64,000 nucleotides of DNA, from contig JACDQD010000103.1 in the NCBI GenBank assembly GCA_019843655.1, positions 7,502,001-7,566,000 on the forward strand, given 5' to 3'. The notes beneath the pieces are model-generated. The model had not been told where the DNA came from, searched no databases, and saw nothing but the letters and a program-made list of their open reading frames with translations. Shown one piece after another: positions 12,601 to 23,959 of this stretch. This DNA is from Lethocerus indicus. Lineage: Eukaryota; Arthropoda; Insecta; Hemiptera; Belostomatidae. Within the stretch, counting starts at the first letter, position 1. Every line of letters starts with the position of its first letter. A program made the position numbers and the translations under genes.

Positions 12601-15600
12601 TCATCTAGATTCTGCAGTCCGTAGAAATAATCCCATTTCAGATGTATTTAATAGAGACTTCCAATTTGACTCTTTAAATTATAGCAGAGTGAGTCATAGC
12701 CCAATTAAGTGCTATATTTTATTTATCTTTCTCCTTAAATAATGTCCGCGAATTCTTTTATTGTAACGAGCCCGACAATCTTATCTGTTCATTATCCGCT
12801 TGCATATTTAGCCATCTGCTCGGTCAGCATTTTTTGCCGCTGCTTCGTGATCTGTCCTTGCAAGAACCCACTGGGCTGGACTGTCAATTAAAAAGGATAT
12901 TTTTGTTTTTAGAAAAAAAAGTAGAGCGACGTTACAAAACCATGCCATGAATACATTTATTGGAAAGTATAATTACTGTTTCCTTGATTTAAGAAATATT
13001 TTTCTACATTTATAATCCCAGTATTATTATATGTAGAATTATATAAGCCTTTCATCTTTTTTTTAATAAAAACCAATAATGCCTGTTTAGGCCCGAGGCC
13101 TCCTAGAATAACCATTTTGTTGTCATTTGAGCATGAAAAAGGACTGAAGTGTTATGTTTGGGGTGAACTCGAAGAACCAAAATTCCATACCTTCGGGTTT
13201 ATTCCACGGCGGAATGATAAATATACTGTAGTCGGGAATATTCTGCCAGTCGGAAGTTATAACGAAGCAATAAATCCGAGAAAATCTTTTAAAAGGATTC
13301 ATAGTGCTGGCTTAAACAAGATCCACTTATTTTTTGGCTCGGGGGTAAAAAAAGAAAATTAAGAGCACGAAGAGAAACGTTCTTTTCAAGAAGTGAATTT
13401 TCACAGGCCGGTCGTTACAGGCGAAAGAGATGTTTCCTTCACTGAGGGAATACTTTTATTGAACTGTCGGATAATCGTTAAATGAGGCAAATATTTTGTT
13501 TCTTCTAGAAGGGGCGCTGCCCTGAAAACGTCAATTTAATGATCGTGTCGGTTGCTTCAAGGGAATTCTTTCAAAAGGCCACGTCTCCGTCATTCATCGT
13601 CTGACAATTCGTGGACGTGAAAAGTTTTTACAATATTTGGATAATTTTTAGAAACCCTCGACTGTTTCATGAAACCGATAAATGTAAATATCACAACAAT
13701 TGTGAATATTTACAATTACGAAGTATTGAGCGACAGCGGCGATATTCCGGTATCATCGCCGACCTATATGATAAGGCCATAAGTACAGTCAACATAAAAA
13801 ATGTATCTATTAACTTACAAAAAAATAAGACAAAAAGAGTACGTTATTCAATTATTTATGCTAGTGTAACCGTAGTGAATAATAACAGTGTAGGGATAGT
13901 GCTGACGGGATATTCAGATGGGGGCCATTAGGAGAGCTCCGGGACCGTAAGTAATACTGCCAGTAATATAAAGCTGTACAAGCGGGAAGGAAGGCAGGGG
14001 GAGATGGGAACATAGTGTGTTCTCCCTCTTTATTGGCCACGCGAGTAGATTTAAGAGGCGGATGATCCTCGTCATACCCGATGGCGCTTCTCCGTATTCC
14101 CGAAACGTCGTGGACGTCCATCACCGAGTCCCTCCTCTAGCCACACTCCGTACTGGACTTCGGCCATTAGGCGGGGTTTTCATTTCATTCGACGCCGGTC
14201 ACGAGATTTCCTGTTTTGCAAATGTAGCGCGATTCAATTTGTGGAACATCTACTGCGGCGGCCTGCAAAATTACAATCGTGAAATACTTATTACAGACAG
14301 TTACTTGTTATCAGCAGCGCAGCTATTGCTGTCAGTAATAGTTCACTCCAGCTTCACAGTTACATTGTGTTCGCTACATTGCACACTCAACCCTGCTGTC
14401 GGGGTAAGAAACCTAAACCGGCCTAGTATCGGACCAAATCAAATTGTGGTGAAAATAATAAGAGCGATCAATCGGTTCTAATAATAAATATTTATTTTAT
14501 TTTATTGTTACTAGTATCCTCCTTATTATTATGGGTTTGCAGCCGGAAGCGTTTAGTTAGTGTCGGTTTGAGTCCGTAGCTGGTATGTGAGGAGCTGTCA
14601 ATACGGATTCAAATTAGCTAGTGATTTTGAAAAAATAAATAAACCCTATTACCGAGATTTTCGTTCAGGATGAATCAAACGAGGTGTTTATTTGAACATT
14701 AAAAAATAGAAGAGTAAGAAAAGCGCTTAGGCGAGCCTATTACAACAAAGGTTGAGAGGCCCACCTGTTGGGCACTGAGACCATATTTCCGACAGTGAGC
14801 ATTCGCCAACACTTAAGCTCTGTTTTGTCTGAAATTTACAAATAAAAAACGTGTATACGCATTTAACAATCTATAATATTCTGTTACGAGCTAAAACCGC
14901 ATTCACTGGTTGTGCCTCTTAATCGAGACAGACTATCCCGCTTGTATTTAAGTAATTTAACTTCCTTAACTATCCACTATCTCCACAAAATGTGCCTTCT
15001 CTCTTCTGGGTAGCGTTTATGAAACTTTTGGTTCCAAAACTGGTGACCGGTTCTTAAACCCTAAATTCCGAACTAATTAATTCCTCTCCATCGTGGGCTC
15101 ACACTTGCCGTTGGATTTTCGATCTTCCTTAGAGATTCTGTCCTCGTTTCGTAGCAAAGTGCCCTATCCCCGTCCGCCGTTTTCTACTGAGTGTGGGAGA
15201 AGCCCAGTTTCCCGTTCCACAATGGGAAGCACGAAAAATGTGACCGTTATCGAAACATCGGGGATTTTTGACTTATTCGGTGGATGAAGCTATTTTAAAC
15301 GCGGCGATAACTGAGCCGGTAGGTAAACTTATTAAGAAAATTAATTCCAAGGGAAAACTAGCCTCGATTTAAGAAAAAAACAGCCGCGCTGTACTTCCTC
15401 AGGATAAGTTCTCTGCCGTTTATACGAAAAGTCCTCATGATTTCGGTGACCATTCGTCATTGTATTTCATTCGTATCAGATTGCGCATCTTTTCATTCCT
15501 TTCCTTTTCTTTTCTTTGTATTCTTACCTTGTTCGGATTGATCGTATCCTACGGTATTTACTTTTCCTAAAGGAATAACCAGGGTGAAACAATATTTTTA

Positions 15601-15690
15601 TAGTAACATCTCGTTAGACAAGGTCCATTAACTGCCAGAATAGTCGACGAGGAGGGGAAATTTGAGTCCCGTATAGTCAGAAGCGTTCCT
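9623..15690. other. Non-coding stretch, no gene seen
   Basis: No supported gene in about 6 kb. GC-rich CpG-containing patches occur around 10320-10520, 11020-11240 and 13880-14260, with AT-rich DNA between. ORFs at 13117-13362 and 14017-14481 were read through and match no family I recognise. The only small structure I list separately is the inverted repeat at 13684-13713. Confidence 0.6.
13684..13713. repeat. Inverted repeat with 13/14-bp arms
   Basis: GTAAATATCACAA (13684-13696) pairs with TTGTGAATATTTAC (13700-13713) with one bulged base and a 3-base spacer. It is AT-rich, so it could be chance, a dyad binding site or a transposon relic. Confidence 0.45.
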
Positions 15691-16190
15691 CTTTATTAAT
15701 AAAATTATACCGGCTCAATTATCAGATAGACGGGTGACGCCTGATTCGGTTTTTTTATTGTTTCGTCCCCATCTCGCTTTTCCGTCTCCCGAGTTTCCTC
15801 AACGGTAAAGAGCACTCTCCGGTATAAGAGCCGCGGAAATGCGAAACGAACGCTATGCAAATATCGATGTATTTGCATTTTGAGCATTACCGGCCTCCCG
15901 ATGCAAATAATAAAAGGGGAACGCGGTGGCAGTGAGGAGGTTTAATTGTCCTCCCCCCCCTCATGGGGCGCCGAATTCCGTGCGCCGCGACGCCCCCCGC
16001 GGCAATTTCTCTACGGTGATTCATTGGCGAGAAATTTACGGGGCCAGAATTTTAATTTCCCAATCGCGAGACCATTTGTAGGACCGAGCGTCGGAATGCA
16101 ACGGTATTAATGGCGTGGCGCGGGTGGCTTTATTGCTGGCAGGAATTAACAGCCGGCACGATTACCCATCACCGCCCGGTAGCCTCCTAG
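15691..16190. promoter_or_regulatory. GC-rich putative regulatory block with octamer cluster
   Basis: This block combines three perfect POU octamers at its left end with a CpG-rich core (about 15953-16180) that includes GCGCCG, CGCCGCGACG, several ATTAA and CAATTT motifs, and an 8-C run. It has no ORF of note. The mix of GC-rich spacer with homeodomain and POU cores looks like an enhancer. That is inference; conservation in a related genome would decide it. Confidence 0.35.
15855..15908. promoter_or_regulatory. Three perfect POU/Oct octamers in 54 bp
   Basis: ATGCAAAT occurs at 15855-15862, its reverse complement ATTTGCAT at 15871-15878, and ATGCAAAT again at 15901-15908. The first two form an inverted pair with 9-bp arms (15855-15863 and 15870-15878) and a 6-bp spacer, TCGATG. 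The octamer is the established binding site of POU-domain factors, and inverted octamers can bind POU dimers. About two octamers would be expected by chance in the whole window on both strands, so three in 54 bp is a strong local cluster. Single copies also occur at 17564, 26361 and 30466. Confidence 0.5.
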
Positions 16191-18179
16191 CTCTTCCCAC
16201 ACCCGGCAAAGATATCACATAGTGAACGATTCCGCCGAGGACTCCTATAAATATGTATTCTTCTATTCTCATATTGAGGTACGTGACTGAATCTTGAGTC
16301 CGGGGGTAGTAAATTTCTGAACATGAAGGGATAACTACCCGTTCCTGTTTCTTTTCTCCATTCATAAGATCGTATTCAGGAAAAAAGGGCAGGAGGGTGA
16401 AACGCTGACTGAACATAAGAACTAAGATCAGTTAACACGGTCGCTTTTGAATGTGCCCAGAATAGACTAGTTTCCTAGCATCATCAGTGACACTTGTCCT
16501 ACGTGCATCCTACGTGTGTTCAGGTTGATACCGATCTGATGGTACAGCATTACTATCTGGGTCCTAATGCTGTGATAGGATAGAACCCTAGAAGGATTAT
16601 CTCCCCTTCAGCCGTTATACACCGTTGTCCCTAGATACAGTTTATTTACAGTGTATGTTGTAAGGGGCGGGCGTCTATAAAGATCATTACTTATAACACT
16701 ATCTATACTAGATTCCCAGTTCATTTCTTAACCCTCTTATTTCTTTTAACATCATTTTTTCAAGCTTTATTAAAAGCTATATAAATAAATGTATATAACA
16801 CACAAACAGATACACACGCAAGCATATAGACACTTTATTAGGGGGAAAGGTTTTATGATTAATTTGTCTTCCTTCGCGTATTTCTCTTTTGTCCCGACGT
16901 TAGAAATAATAAAGTAATGTGTTAATTAAGCAGAAAGCATGGAAATTTGATGTATTGTACACGAGCCGAGAACCCGCATTTGTATCATTTAGCCAATAAA
17001 CTCTTGCACGAAAGAGATTTCATTAGTCTGTTTTTTAAGTAAGTGAGATTCCTTATTCAGCGAAAAAAAGCGCGCCAGTCTAGCGCAAATTGTGCCAGGG
17101 TTACGATGTCAAATGAGGCCGATAAAACATGATTTACAGACAAACACTCTGTCTATTTACACTTGATCATTATTCGGTCGAAATGGACGTAATGAGTGCA
17201 AGATCTACCCTCTTGCGGACTCCAGCTGCGGAACAGTTCGGAAAGTGATAGTGGCCACAATACAGAATAAAATATTGGGTAATGAGCGGTTTACTGAAAA
17301 ATTAATGAAATGGATGATGCACAATATGTCGTCGGTCTGCGCAAAAGTTAATCTAACTTTTGAATAATCGAATATAATATTAACTCCGTTCGTCCCAAAC
17401 TGATCGCCTTGTAACCCGAACATTTTTCCGTGGTCAATTAAGATCAAATTACAGGGTCGGTTAAAAACAATGCGTTTTAAGTTAATGACAAACCGAGTAA
17501 AGGCTCCGTCCTTTACTCGCCGGAATTCGGCCCGGGGAGCTTTAATTATTGGGAATGCTAAACATTTGCATCTCCTCCTAACGATATTAACTTGGCTGTG
17601 TAATCCGGCCCCAAACCAAACTACCAACTTCATTAATGTTATAAGTCAATATTGTCCCGTGGGATGATAAAACACAAGTTTATATTCACAAGCTCCAACA
17701 CGTATTTCCCCTTCAGTTTAATTAATTATTTCATACGGCCGCAGGACTTTCGGTTAGCCGAGTTGATTATATTATTTTTCTGGATAATACTTTGGGGCAG
17801 CGAATTAAAAAAAGTCCGCGTAGAATCACGAAATGTTTGCTGTGTACGACATTTCACAGTCGGCATTTTTACGTCATTATAAACGTGTCTTATTGCATGT
17901 AATACTCTCGAGTGTATTTATGTCATCATATAGGGAAAATATTGACCAGATGGCATTTGATAAAGTTACTGAATTTTAACTTATTATTTAAGTTCGAGTT
18001 TCCTTTTCTCATAGAAAATAACCGAATGATTTCAAATTGTCAGAAAAATGGGTCAAACGTCGTTCAAATTTCCGCTTAGAACTATAGAAGTTGTTATTTC
18101 CTTCGAATAGTTTCCTCACCGCGGCATCATGAACTCCATCGAACTATAAAACTGGTACTAATTAGCGGTGCTGGGTCGT
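16191..18179. other. Non-coding stretch, no gene seen
   Basis: Mostly AT-rich with no supported gene. Stop-free stretches at 17205-17633 (-) and 17470-17667 (+) overlap on opposite strands and look like nothing known. One perfect octamer (17564-17571) and a homeodomain-core-rich piece (TTTAATTAATTATTTC near 17717) are the only motifs worth noting. Confidence 0.55.
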
Positions 18180-18670
18180 CAATCGGGGATGATTTGCGCC
18201 AATATCGGGTCTGCATAAGCGGCGGTAGACAGGGCGCTATCTTTGCCATAACAAACAGTGAGTGGGGGAGCTTAGAGCCGACGCCGCCGCCGCCGCCTAC
18301 TACCAGCTTTGAATTTTAATTAACGTATCAAAGACGAAGCCGTTTGATCCGCGGCCCGTGTTCGGGTTTAATCTAGATTTAAACCGACGCAGCGCGGATA
18401 TCTCTCTCTGCGAACAAATATTTGAACTCAAACACGAAGTGGGAGCCGGAGTCGGAGGGAGAGCGGGGAGGGCCGGTCATCGGTAGGCCTGGGGAGCGAG
18501 CGAGGGAGCGATGGAGGGGTACTTATAAGGATTGGTAGAGTCGGACGCCGCCGGATAATGGTGGGCCCGCCAAAGGGCATCCCTACCACCTTATTAAGTC
18601 CCTTTTCGGAATTTGAAATCGGGTGTTACACACCACCGAACCCGGAGGACGGAGGGAAATAAAAAATAGC
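18180..18670. promoter_or_regulatory. GC-rich block with TCF-like sites and a GCC run
   Basis: A CpG-rich block containing a short (GCC)n run at 18278-18298, purine-rich GGGAG repeats at about 18440-18520, and several TCF/LEF-type cores in about 100 bp (CTATCTTTG near 18236, CTTTGA at 18307, ATCAAAG at 18327) next to a TTTTAATTAA homeodomain core. Together they suggest an enhancer responsive to Wnt and homeodomain factors. TCF cores are short and common, so this is weak. Confidence 0.3.
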
Positions 18671-20171
18671 CATCGATCACGCCATTTTCGGTGAGTTAGG
18701 CGCGTCTGTTGTCATCTCTACGTTAAGATTCTATCACCAAACCAATGAAAACTGCCCTATCAAAACGCCCTATCAGCGAATAGGGACGGGAGAAGCAAAA
18801 TGTGCGGTACTTAAATCTTTACTATTGTAAACTAAATAATCACTCCGTACGAATTTTGTTTCCGTCCCACGCTTATTCATTTGTTGTTAGGAGCGAGTAG
18901 GCGGCCTCGGTACGTAACGAGGCGTGGGCTAGCAATCAAAAGCCAGGATGGGCCGTGGACACGACGCTCGTCGGTTGGGCCGACTCATTACGTTCTTCTA
19001 AACTTAATCGGTTACATTAACATCCCTGTTCGACACATCTACCGATATAACCTCACAATGCCATTATTGTGAATCCTGCCTTCTCAGCGCCTCGAAACTA
19101 CAGGAGATTAAATTAAACATATTCATTTAAGGAGAGTGGGGCTGCCGAGTGCTTTCTCTGGGGACCAGCTCCTTCTTACTTATGAGGAGTTTTTCTTAGT
19201 GTTGTATGTAATTTTTCCATTCCTTTTGTAATGCAGTGAGGTTACACATACCCGCTGAAAGTGAAGTATAACTACATAGCTTTATGTATACATAGCTACA
19301 TGTATAAGGATGCATAGTCGACTGCCACCGGCGAGAATCCGACACTTAGTATATGACAAAAAAGTGTATACACACCACGCGGGACGATATTTCGAAAAAT
19401 ACATTCGGACTATTTTAGATAAAAACAGTATTGAACGCTGGTACAAAGGAGCGGTAACCACGATGATTTATCCTGTAATATAAACACCGGGGATAATAAA
19501 AAAGGCTATTTTCGTAATGACCCCCCGTTGACTCTGCCAAAAAGCATGTTTAAATCGTATTTTCCCTTTAATCCAAATATTTAATTCGGTAGCGCTCATT
19601 CCCAAAGCGCAATGTCCCTCAGTCAGGCATAAATTGTTATGGCCGGGGTTTATCGCAGGGACGCGGACTTCTAACTGAGCCGGTGACAAATATACAGCCG
19701 GCTAGGGTAAACCGAACTATCCTCCAAGAAATAGAACACACTTCAATAGCGCGTATTCCATTAAGGATATTAAAGACATTCTTCAGCTCCGGCATTGGTT
19801 TTCTCTCTGCGGTATTGAGAAATCGCGTACGATTAATTTTCATGCAGGTCAACGGGGAGAAAAACTATAAACAAAGTTATAGCTTTGAACTATATACTGA
19901 AAAGCGGTATTTGTACAGATTTGTAAGTGTAGCTGCTCAATATAAATTCAAATTACCGCTCAATAAAATTACGTTACGGGATTATTATTACAGCGATGGC
20001 TCCGCGCTATTTATTCTAAGCCATCCACACCTCTTTACGGATTCTCGATACTCGAACTTATACAACGTTACCAAGTACGTACCGTACTTTATCACTAACG
20101 GAATTAAGCCGAGAATATCCAAAGCCGAAACCGAATTAGGCTACGACCACAGATGACTGAAATACTGATAG
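18671..20171. other. Non-coding stretch, no gene seen
   Basis: No gene supported. The ORF at 19683-20156 (157 codons) is one of the longest in the window but has no recognisable domain, signal peptide or repeat. A small imperfect repeat of CATAGCT/ACATGTATA elements lies at about 19270-19310. Confidence 0.55.
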
Positions 20172-20338
20172 TGATAAACGAGTTATACCTAAACGGAATA
20201 TACACCGATAAACATACTATACACGCTTGAACTGACTAAACACGCATAAGCGGACAATACAAGCTTAAACAGACTATACACACCTAAACGGTCTATACAG
20301 GCCTAAACATACTATACAAGCCCAAAACAGACCATAAC
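20172..20338. repeat. Degenerate minisatellite, about 19-bp unit
   Basis: About eight or nine diverged tandem units of 18-20 bp with a consensus near TAAACAGACTATACACGCC. Clear successive units begin at about 20209, 20228, 20247, 20265, 20284 and 20303. Each unit keeps TAAAC and CTATACA cores. Nothing suggests a transposon boundary; it looks like an old local tandem array. Confidence 0.75.
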
Positions 20339-22445
20339 CACCGGGCCCCCGGTTGAGAGGCGCGACGGAATTTCGAACGAGGCGTGAACCATTACTGAAT
20401 AATAAAATTGTACGTTGGAAACGCTTTAAAAATAAACAGGCGGACGGGCCGGAGCGGAGACGGATGCCGGGTATAGGACCGTTTGCCGGTGAAAGCGAAA
20501 AGTTGACGTCTCGGGGACAAACGGTGGCCACGCACTTTTTGGAAGCCGGCCATCGGCCTCATTGTCCTACCCAATTCACCGGATGAATGGCAAACCTGGA
20601 ATAACCCCCACACGGGCCAAATTTGTCAATGTGAGATATAAATAATTACAGACTATAAATCATATGGGAGAACTGCTGTTAGTTCGAACTTCTTCCGTGT
20701 TTATTTATTGTTTTTTTTTGGGATAGGACAGTCGTTCAAATTAGCCAGTATTATCACGATCTACTCGTCAGTAGAATATTAATTAATAGTGACTATTATA
20801 ATTTTTCATATATTGACAATAAACTGTCTCTCCACTCGTTGATTTTGTCTTATATTTAGTCTCAAGCGGTGATAAATGGACGCTTGTGGAAGTTCAGAAA
20901 ACACAATAACTAACTATTTAAATATAAGGAAATGTATTATTCATCTTATACTTTTTTACTATTGATTTCTGGATATTATACATATATAAAAACATGAGAG
21001 TATGTGTATACATTTCTGTTTTCACGCCTCCTTCTTAATGAATGCGGACTATAAAAAATAATTGGTTCGGGCGTTCAATGAAAGGAAAATATTTTGATTT
21101 AATTAATTACAACAATAACAAAAAACGTCAGAATTCGTTAGGACCTAGGGACTGCTGTGATGAAAATTAATTACTTATCCAATTCTGTATTAAAAGATGT
21201 AGGGTACACCTACTTGTTTTATTGTGTCTGAAATTAAAAATACTGATTCAACCGATAACATTAAAAAGATTGATGTTCTCAAAATTCCCGATTTGTGACG
21301 AAAGAAATAAAAGTCATAAAAGTTCATAAGTTTATAAGGTCATAAAAGTTTATTCTATGACGTACGTTTTATAATTTGTAAATGTAGCGAAATTTTATAG
21401 TCGAGTTAGATTAGATCGATTTGAGCTTCTGGCCATTATCAGTACACGTCGTTGTTCAGATATTTGTGCAGACCGGTCACAATTGGAGGAATGGAGGCGA
21501 AATAAATATGAGGACAATTGAAAAGACGCCGGTGACTTATTTCTAATTGAATTTCGACTACACCGATCGCCAATAAAGGTATTGGAAATTGGAGGCCGGA
21601 AGTAAAATATAAACTGAAGTGAGTAGAATCACATAAAAAGTCCTATATTAAAGGCGATAAAAAAAGTTTTCCTGGAGAAAGTATTTCTTTTTTTGTTTCG
21701 GTTTAAGTAGCATTAGACTGAAAGCATAAAAGGGTTATGCTTGGACATAAATAAGTTATTAATAAATAAAGACAGGCTCCTTGAACTCAAGACAGTAGCT
21801 AATAAGAATTAATTTTGAGTATGGGTTTAGTGGTTGCCGAGGTTCTTGTGGACTTTTGTCTTCCCTTGTTTTCGTAGACCGGTGTCCTATTTCAGTGGTG
21901 CCTGCACCAAATCTTTGTGGCGGTTTTATAACTAACAAAATTGAAGGGAAAAATTATAAATATTAATAAAAATAGTCACCAAAAGAAGTACCAATAAATG
22001 TAATAATCGTACTAAATAATAAAAATGACAATAACAGTTGTAGGTATAATGATATGGCGGATAATTGTAAGGAAACGCGTTTTTTTTTTCATTTTCAATA
22101 AAGCCAGAGTTGCTAATGGGACGTGTGCGCCACTGGCTACCTTTTCAAACCTCGAAAAATAATTGGACACACAGCCACGTTCATTTTCTGATCAGTAGTG
22201 ATGTTCACTCGGCCCTATTTATACAACTCCGGCCCAAAGTCAGCTTCGCCCTTTCACCCGGTCAAAAATCAGGCGCCGGGTAAACAACAAACTCACTTAC
22301 CGACATTTTAGACAGTTACTAAACAGATTTAGTCTATGAGTGAATAAATTAGCACTAACTAAAGGTTAAAGAACTAGTCGCTAGACTTTCTTGAGAGCAA
22401 AACGTTTGTCAGAAGATAGAATCAACTAAGAAAAATTAGATTAAG
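20339..22445. other. Non-coding stretch; GC-rich patch then AT-rich repeats
   Basis: A GC-rich, CpG-containing patch at about 20339-20590 gives overlapping ORFs on both strands, which I regard as composition artefacts. After 20620 the sequence is AT-rich and non-coding. A short array of 9-bp CATAAAAGT-like units lies at 21311-21354. Confidence 0.55.
21311..21354. repeat. Short 9-bp tandem array
   Basis: Four or five imperfect units related to AAGTCATAA / AAGTTCATA / GGTCATAAA. A minor local repeat with no sign of function. Confidence 0.5.
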
Positions 22446-22485
22446 AAGTAAGAGAAATCCTACAAAAGTAAGAGAAACCTGTCCT
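22446..22485. repeat. 20-bp tandem duplication
   Basis: AAGTAAGAGAAATCCTACAA (22446-22465) is followed directly by a second copy starting AAGTAAGAGAAACCTGTCC (22466). The 5' 12 bases are identical and the remainder has diverged. Confidence 0.6.
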
Positions 22486-22648
22486 TCAAGAATCGTATAG
22501 GGGGGGTGTTTAATTCCACAAATAGCAACGGGCGGTCAGAATGAAACCTTACTTGTAAAAACCTCACTGTCCGATAAGCGCCTGCTATTTCTTTGTTGAC
22601 TAGTCTTTAGTTGAGACACAGTCGCCGCATTAGCCACGACAGTTGCAC

Positions 22649-22686
22649 GACTAAAAATCTAGCTAGAGACTAAAAATCCAGCTATA
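22649..22686. repeat. 19-bp tandem duplication
   Basis: GACTAAAAATCTAGCTAGA (22649-22667) and GACTAAAAATCCAGCTATA (22668-22686) are head-to-tail copies differing at three positions. Each contains a short CTAGCTA-type palindrome. Confidence 0.7.
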
Positions 22687-22810
22687 TACGCGAATGGAAA
22701 AGCGAGAAAGGAAAGAGCCGACGTTTGAAGTTCTAGACGTCGGGCGGGGTCCTATTGGGTGGAGTTTAGTTCGGCATTTGACGATCGTTTTACCCTCTTT
22801 TCTACCTGGT

Positions 22811-22822
22811 GGGGGGGGGGGG
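22811..22822. repeat. G homopolymer, 12 bases
   Basis: The longest G run in the window, flanked by GGT and followed by GGTGG. It may form quadruplex DNA and is a likely spot for sequencing or length error. Confidence 0.85.
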
Positions 22823-22889
22823 TGGTGGCGCTTGTTATTATGAGCAAGCTCCTCCTTCCCGGTAACAAGATATGTATGTTCTTCTCCAT

Positions 22890-22913
22890 CTTTCTTTCTC
22901 TCTCTCTCTCTCA
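22890..22913. repeat. (CT)n microsatellite
   Basis: A short CT run (TTTCTTTCTCTCTCTCTC) in a longer pyrimidine-rich stretch that continues to about 23040. Confidence 0.8.
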
Positions 22914-23235
22914 GCCGTCATAATCATTCTTCTGTCCTCCTCCTCTCATTCTCTTTTCCTCCGTCTTCCGGTTCCCTTCAAACTTACATCAAGGCGAGCC
23001 GACGACCTGTCCTCCCCCCCCCATTCCTCCCCGACGCGTGTATACAGAATTTTTTATATTTTCATTTCCAGAAACACGAGAAGAGGTGAGCGGTAGATAG
23101 AAGAAAGGCGGCGTTTATTTTTTCGAGGAGGCCGGAAAAAAATACCATTGTCATTGTTCTTACATCTGCTCCGTGTAGTTATATTCCCGGTTTAGTTATT
23201 TCCAAAGTTGAGAATAACATTTTTTAATACTGTAA

Positions 23236-23239
<4 letters not shown>

Positions 23240-23298
<59 letters not shown>
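23240..23298. repeat. (TA)n microsatellite, about 29 units
   Basis: An uninterrupted TA run of about 59 bases. It lies roughly 500 bases upstream of the candidate promoter at 23.8 kb. Such tracts melt easily and mutate quickly. Confidence 0.95.
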
Positions 23299-23301
<3 letters not shown>

Positions 23302-23814
23302 AGTTTGGTTCCGTCAGTAAATTAGTGAGGAGGCTTGTTGGTTACCGGTGGGACATCTTCTGGAAACGGAGTCATCTACTGTGATCAGATCAAACTGTAT
23401 GTGTATATGGATGGGTGTAGTTCATCGGAAAAATATAGTGTCAATACACTTGCGTACGCGACACTGTTTCCACTTCGTCTGTGTTTGGTGAGGGGGGTTA
23501 TTGCATTGCTGCTACATTACATTTTCCCTTCGGCCCAACATCATTGCAGATTTGACGATTTAATGATGATCAGTTTATTATAGCGTTCCGTATTAAGTGA
23601 ATCCGACATGAGATTGAGTAAGAGAACGATGATACAAATAGGTGATTAGGGAGTGAGTGGGAAGGGAAGGAGTGTTGGCGTGTGCTGGAGCGATGGAGGG
23701 ATGGCGAGTGGGAGTGAGGGAGGGAGTGAGGGTGGGCGAGGGGGCGTCTGGTCCAGAGCTGTCAGTCCTCGGCTGCCTCTCTTCAGAGCACCACCTAGCC
23801 AGTTACCCCTCGGC

Positions 23815-23821
23815 TTATAAA
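23815..23821 (+). promoter_or_regulatory. Candidate TATA box
   Basis: TTATAAA, in the context CTCGGCTTATAAACTCCGCC. A start would be expected about 25-30 bases downstream, near 23845-23850 (CCTCGTCTACAAG). Two TCAGT initiator-like motifs of the arthropod type also occur, at 23762-23767 (TCAGTC) and 23894-23898, but neither is placed at the TATA-dictated distance. The upstream 100 bases are a purine-rich GGGAGTGAG array. A TATA-like 7-mer alone is common, so the call rests on its combination with the donor-terminated leader that follows. Confidence 0.3.
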
Positions 23822-23844
23822 CTCCGCCTCCTCGCCAAGTCCTC

Positions 23845-23959
23845 GTCTACAAGTGACACTCTGTGAACTTTGAATTACAAAAATTACAAAAATTCAGTGA
23901 ACGGTTGGCCGTTTTTAATTTTTGTCATCCAGAAAAATTACGATTCCGTAAACCCAAAG
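23845..23959 (+). other. Candidate non-coding first exon
   Basis: From the expected start near 23845 to 23959 there is no ATG, and the segment ends in CCCAAAG followed by GTAAGA, a near-ideal splice donor. A TATA box, an ATG-less leader of about 115 bases and a strong donor fit an untranslated first exon. Its strand agrees with the two ratchet splice sites, and the site at 54164 would lie about 30 kb inside its intron. What this shows directly is the motif arrangement; that it is transcribed is inference. Alternatives are an enhancer-like GC-rich patch with a chance donor, or an internal promoter of a longer gene. Confidence 0.3.

Noticed and set aside
13117..13362. Hydrophilic 81-codon ORF that reads plausibly as peptide
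   Set aside because: No supported acceptor or donor at its edges and no known homolog. A protein search of it would be decisive; without a hit it is not a gene.
14017..14481. 154-codon ORF on the + strand
   Set aside because: It spans the transition from a GC-rich to an AT-rich patch with no domain or codon-usage signal visible.
19683..20156. 157-codon ORF on the + strand
   Set aside because: Composition and sequence look random, no family resemblance, no promoter or splice context; it ends just before the minisatellite.
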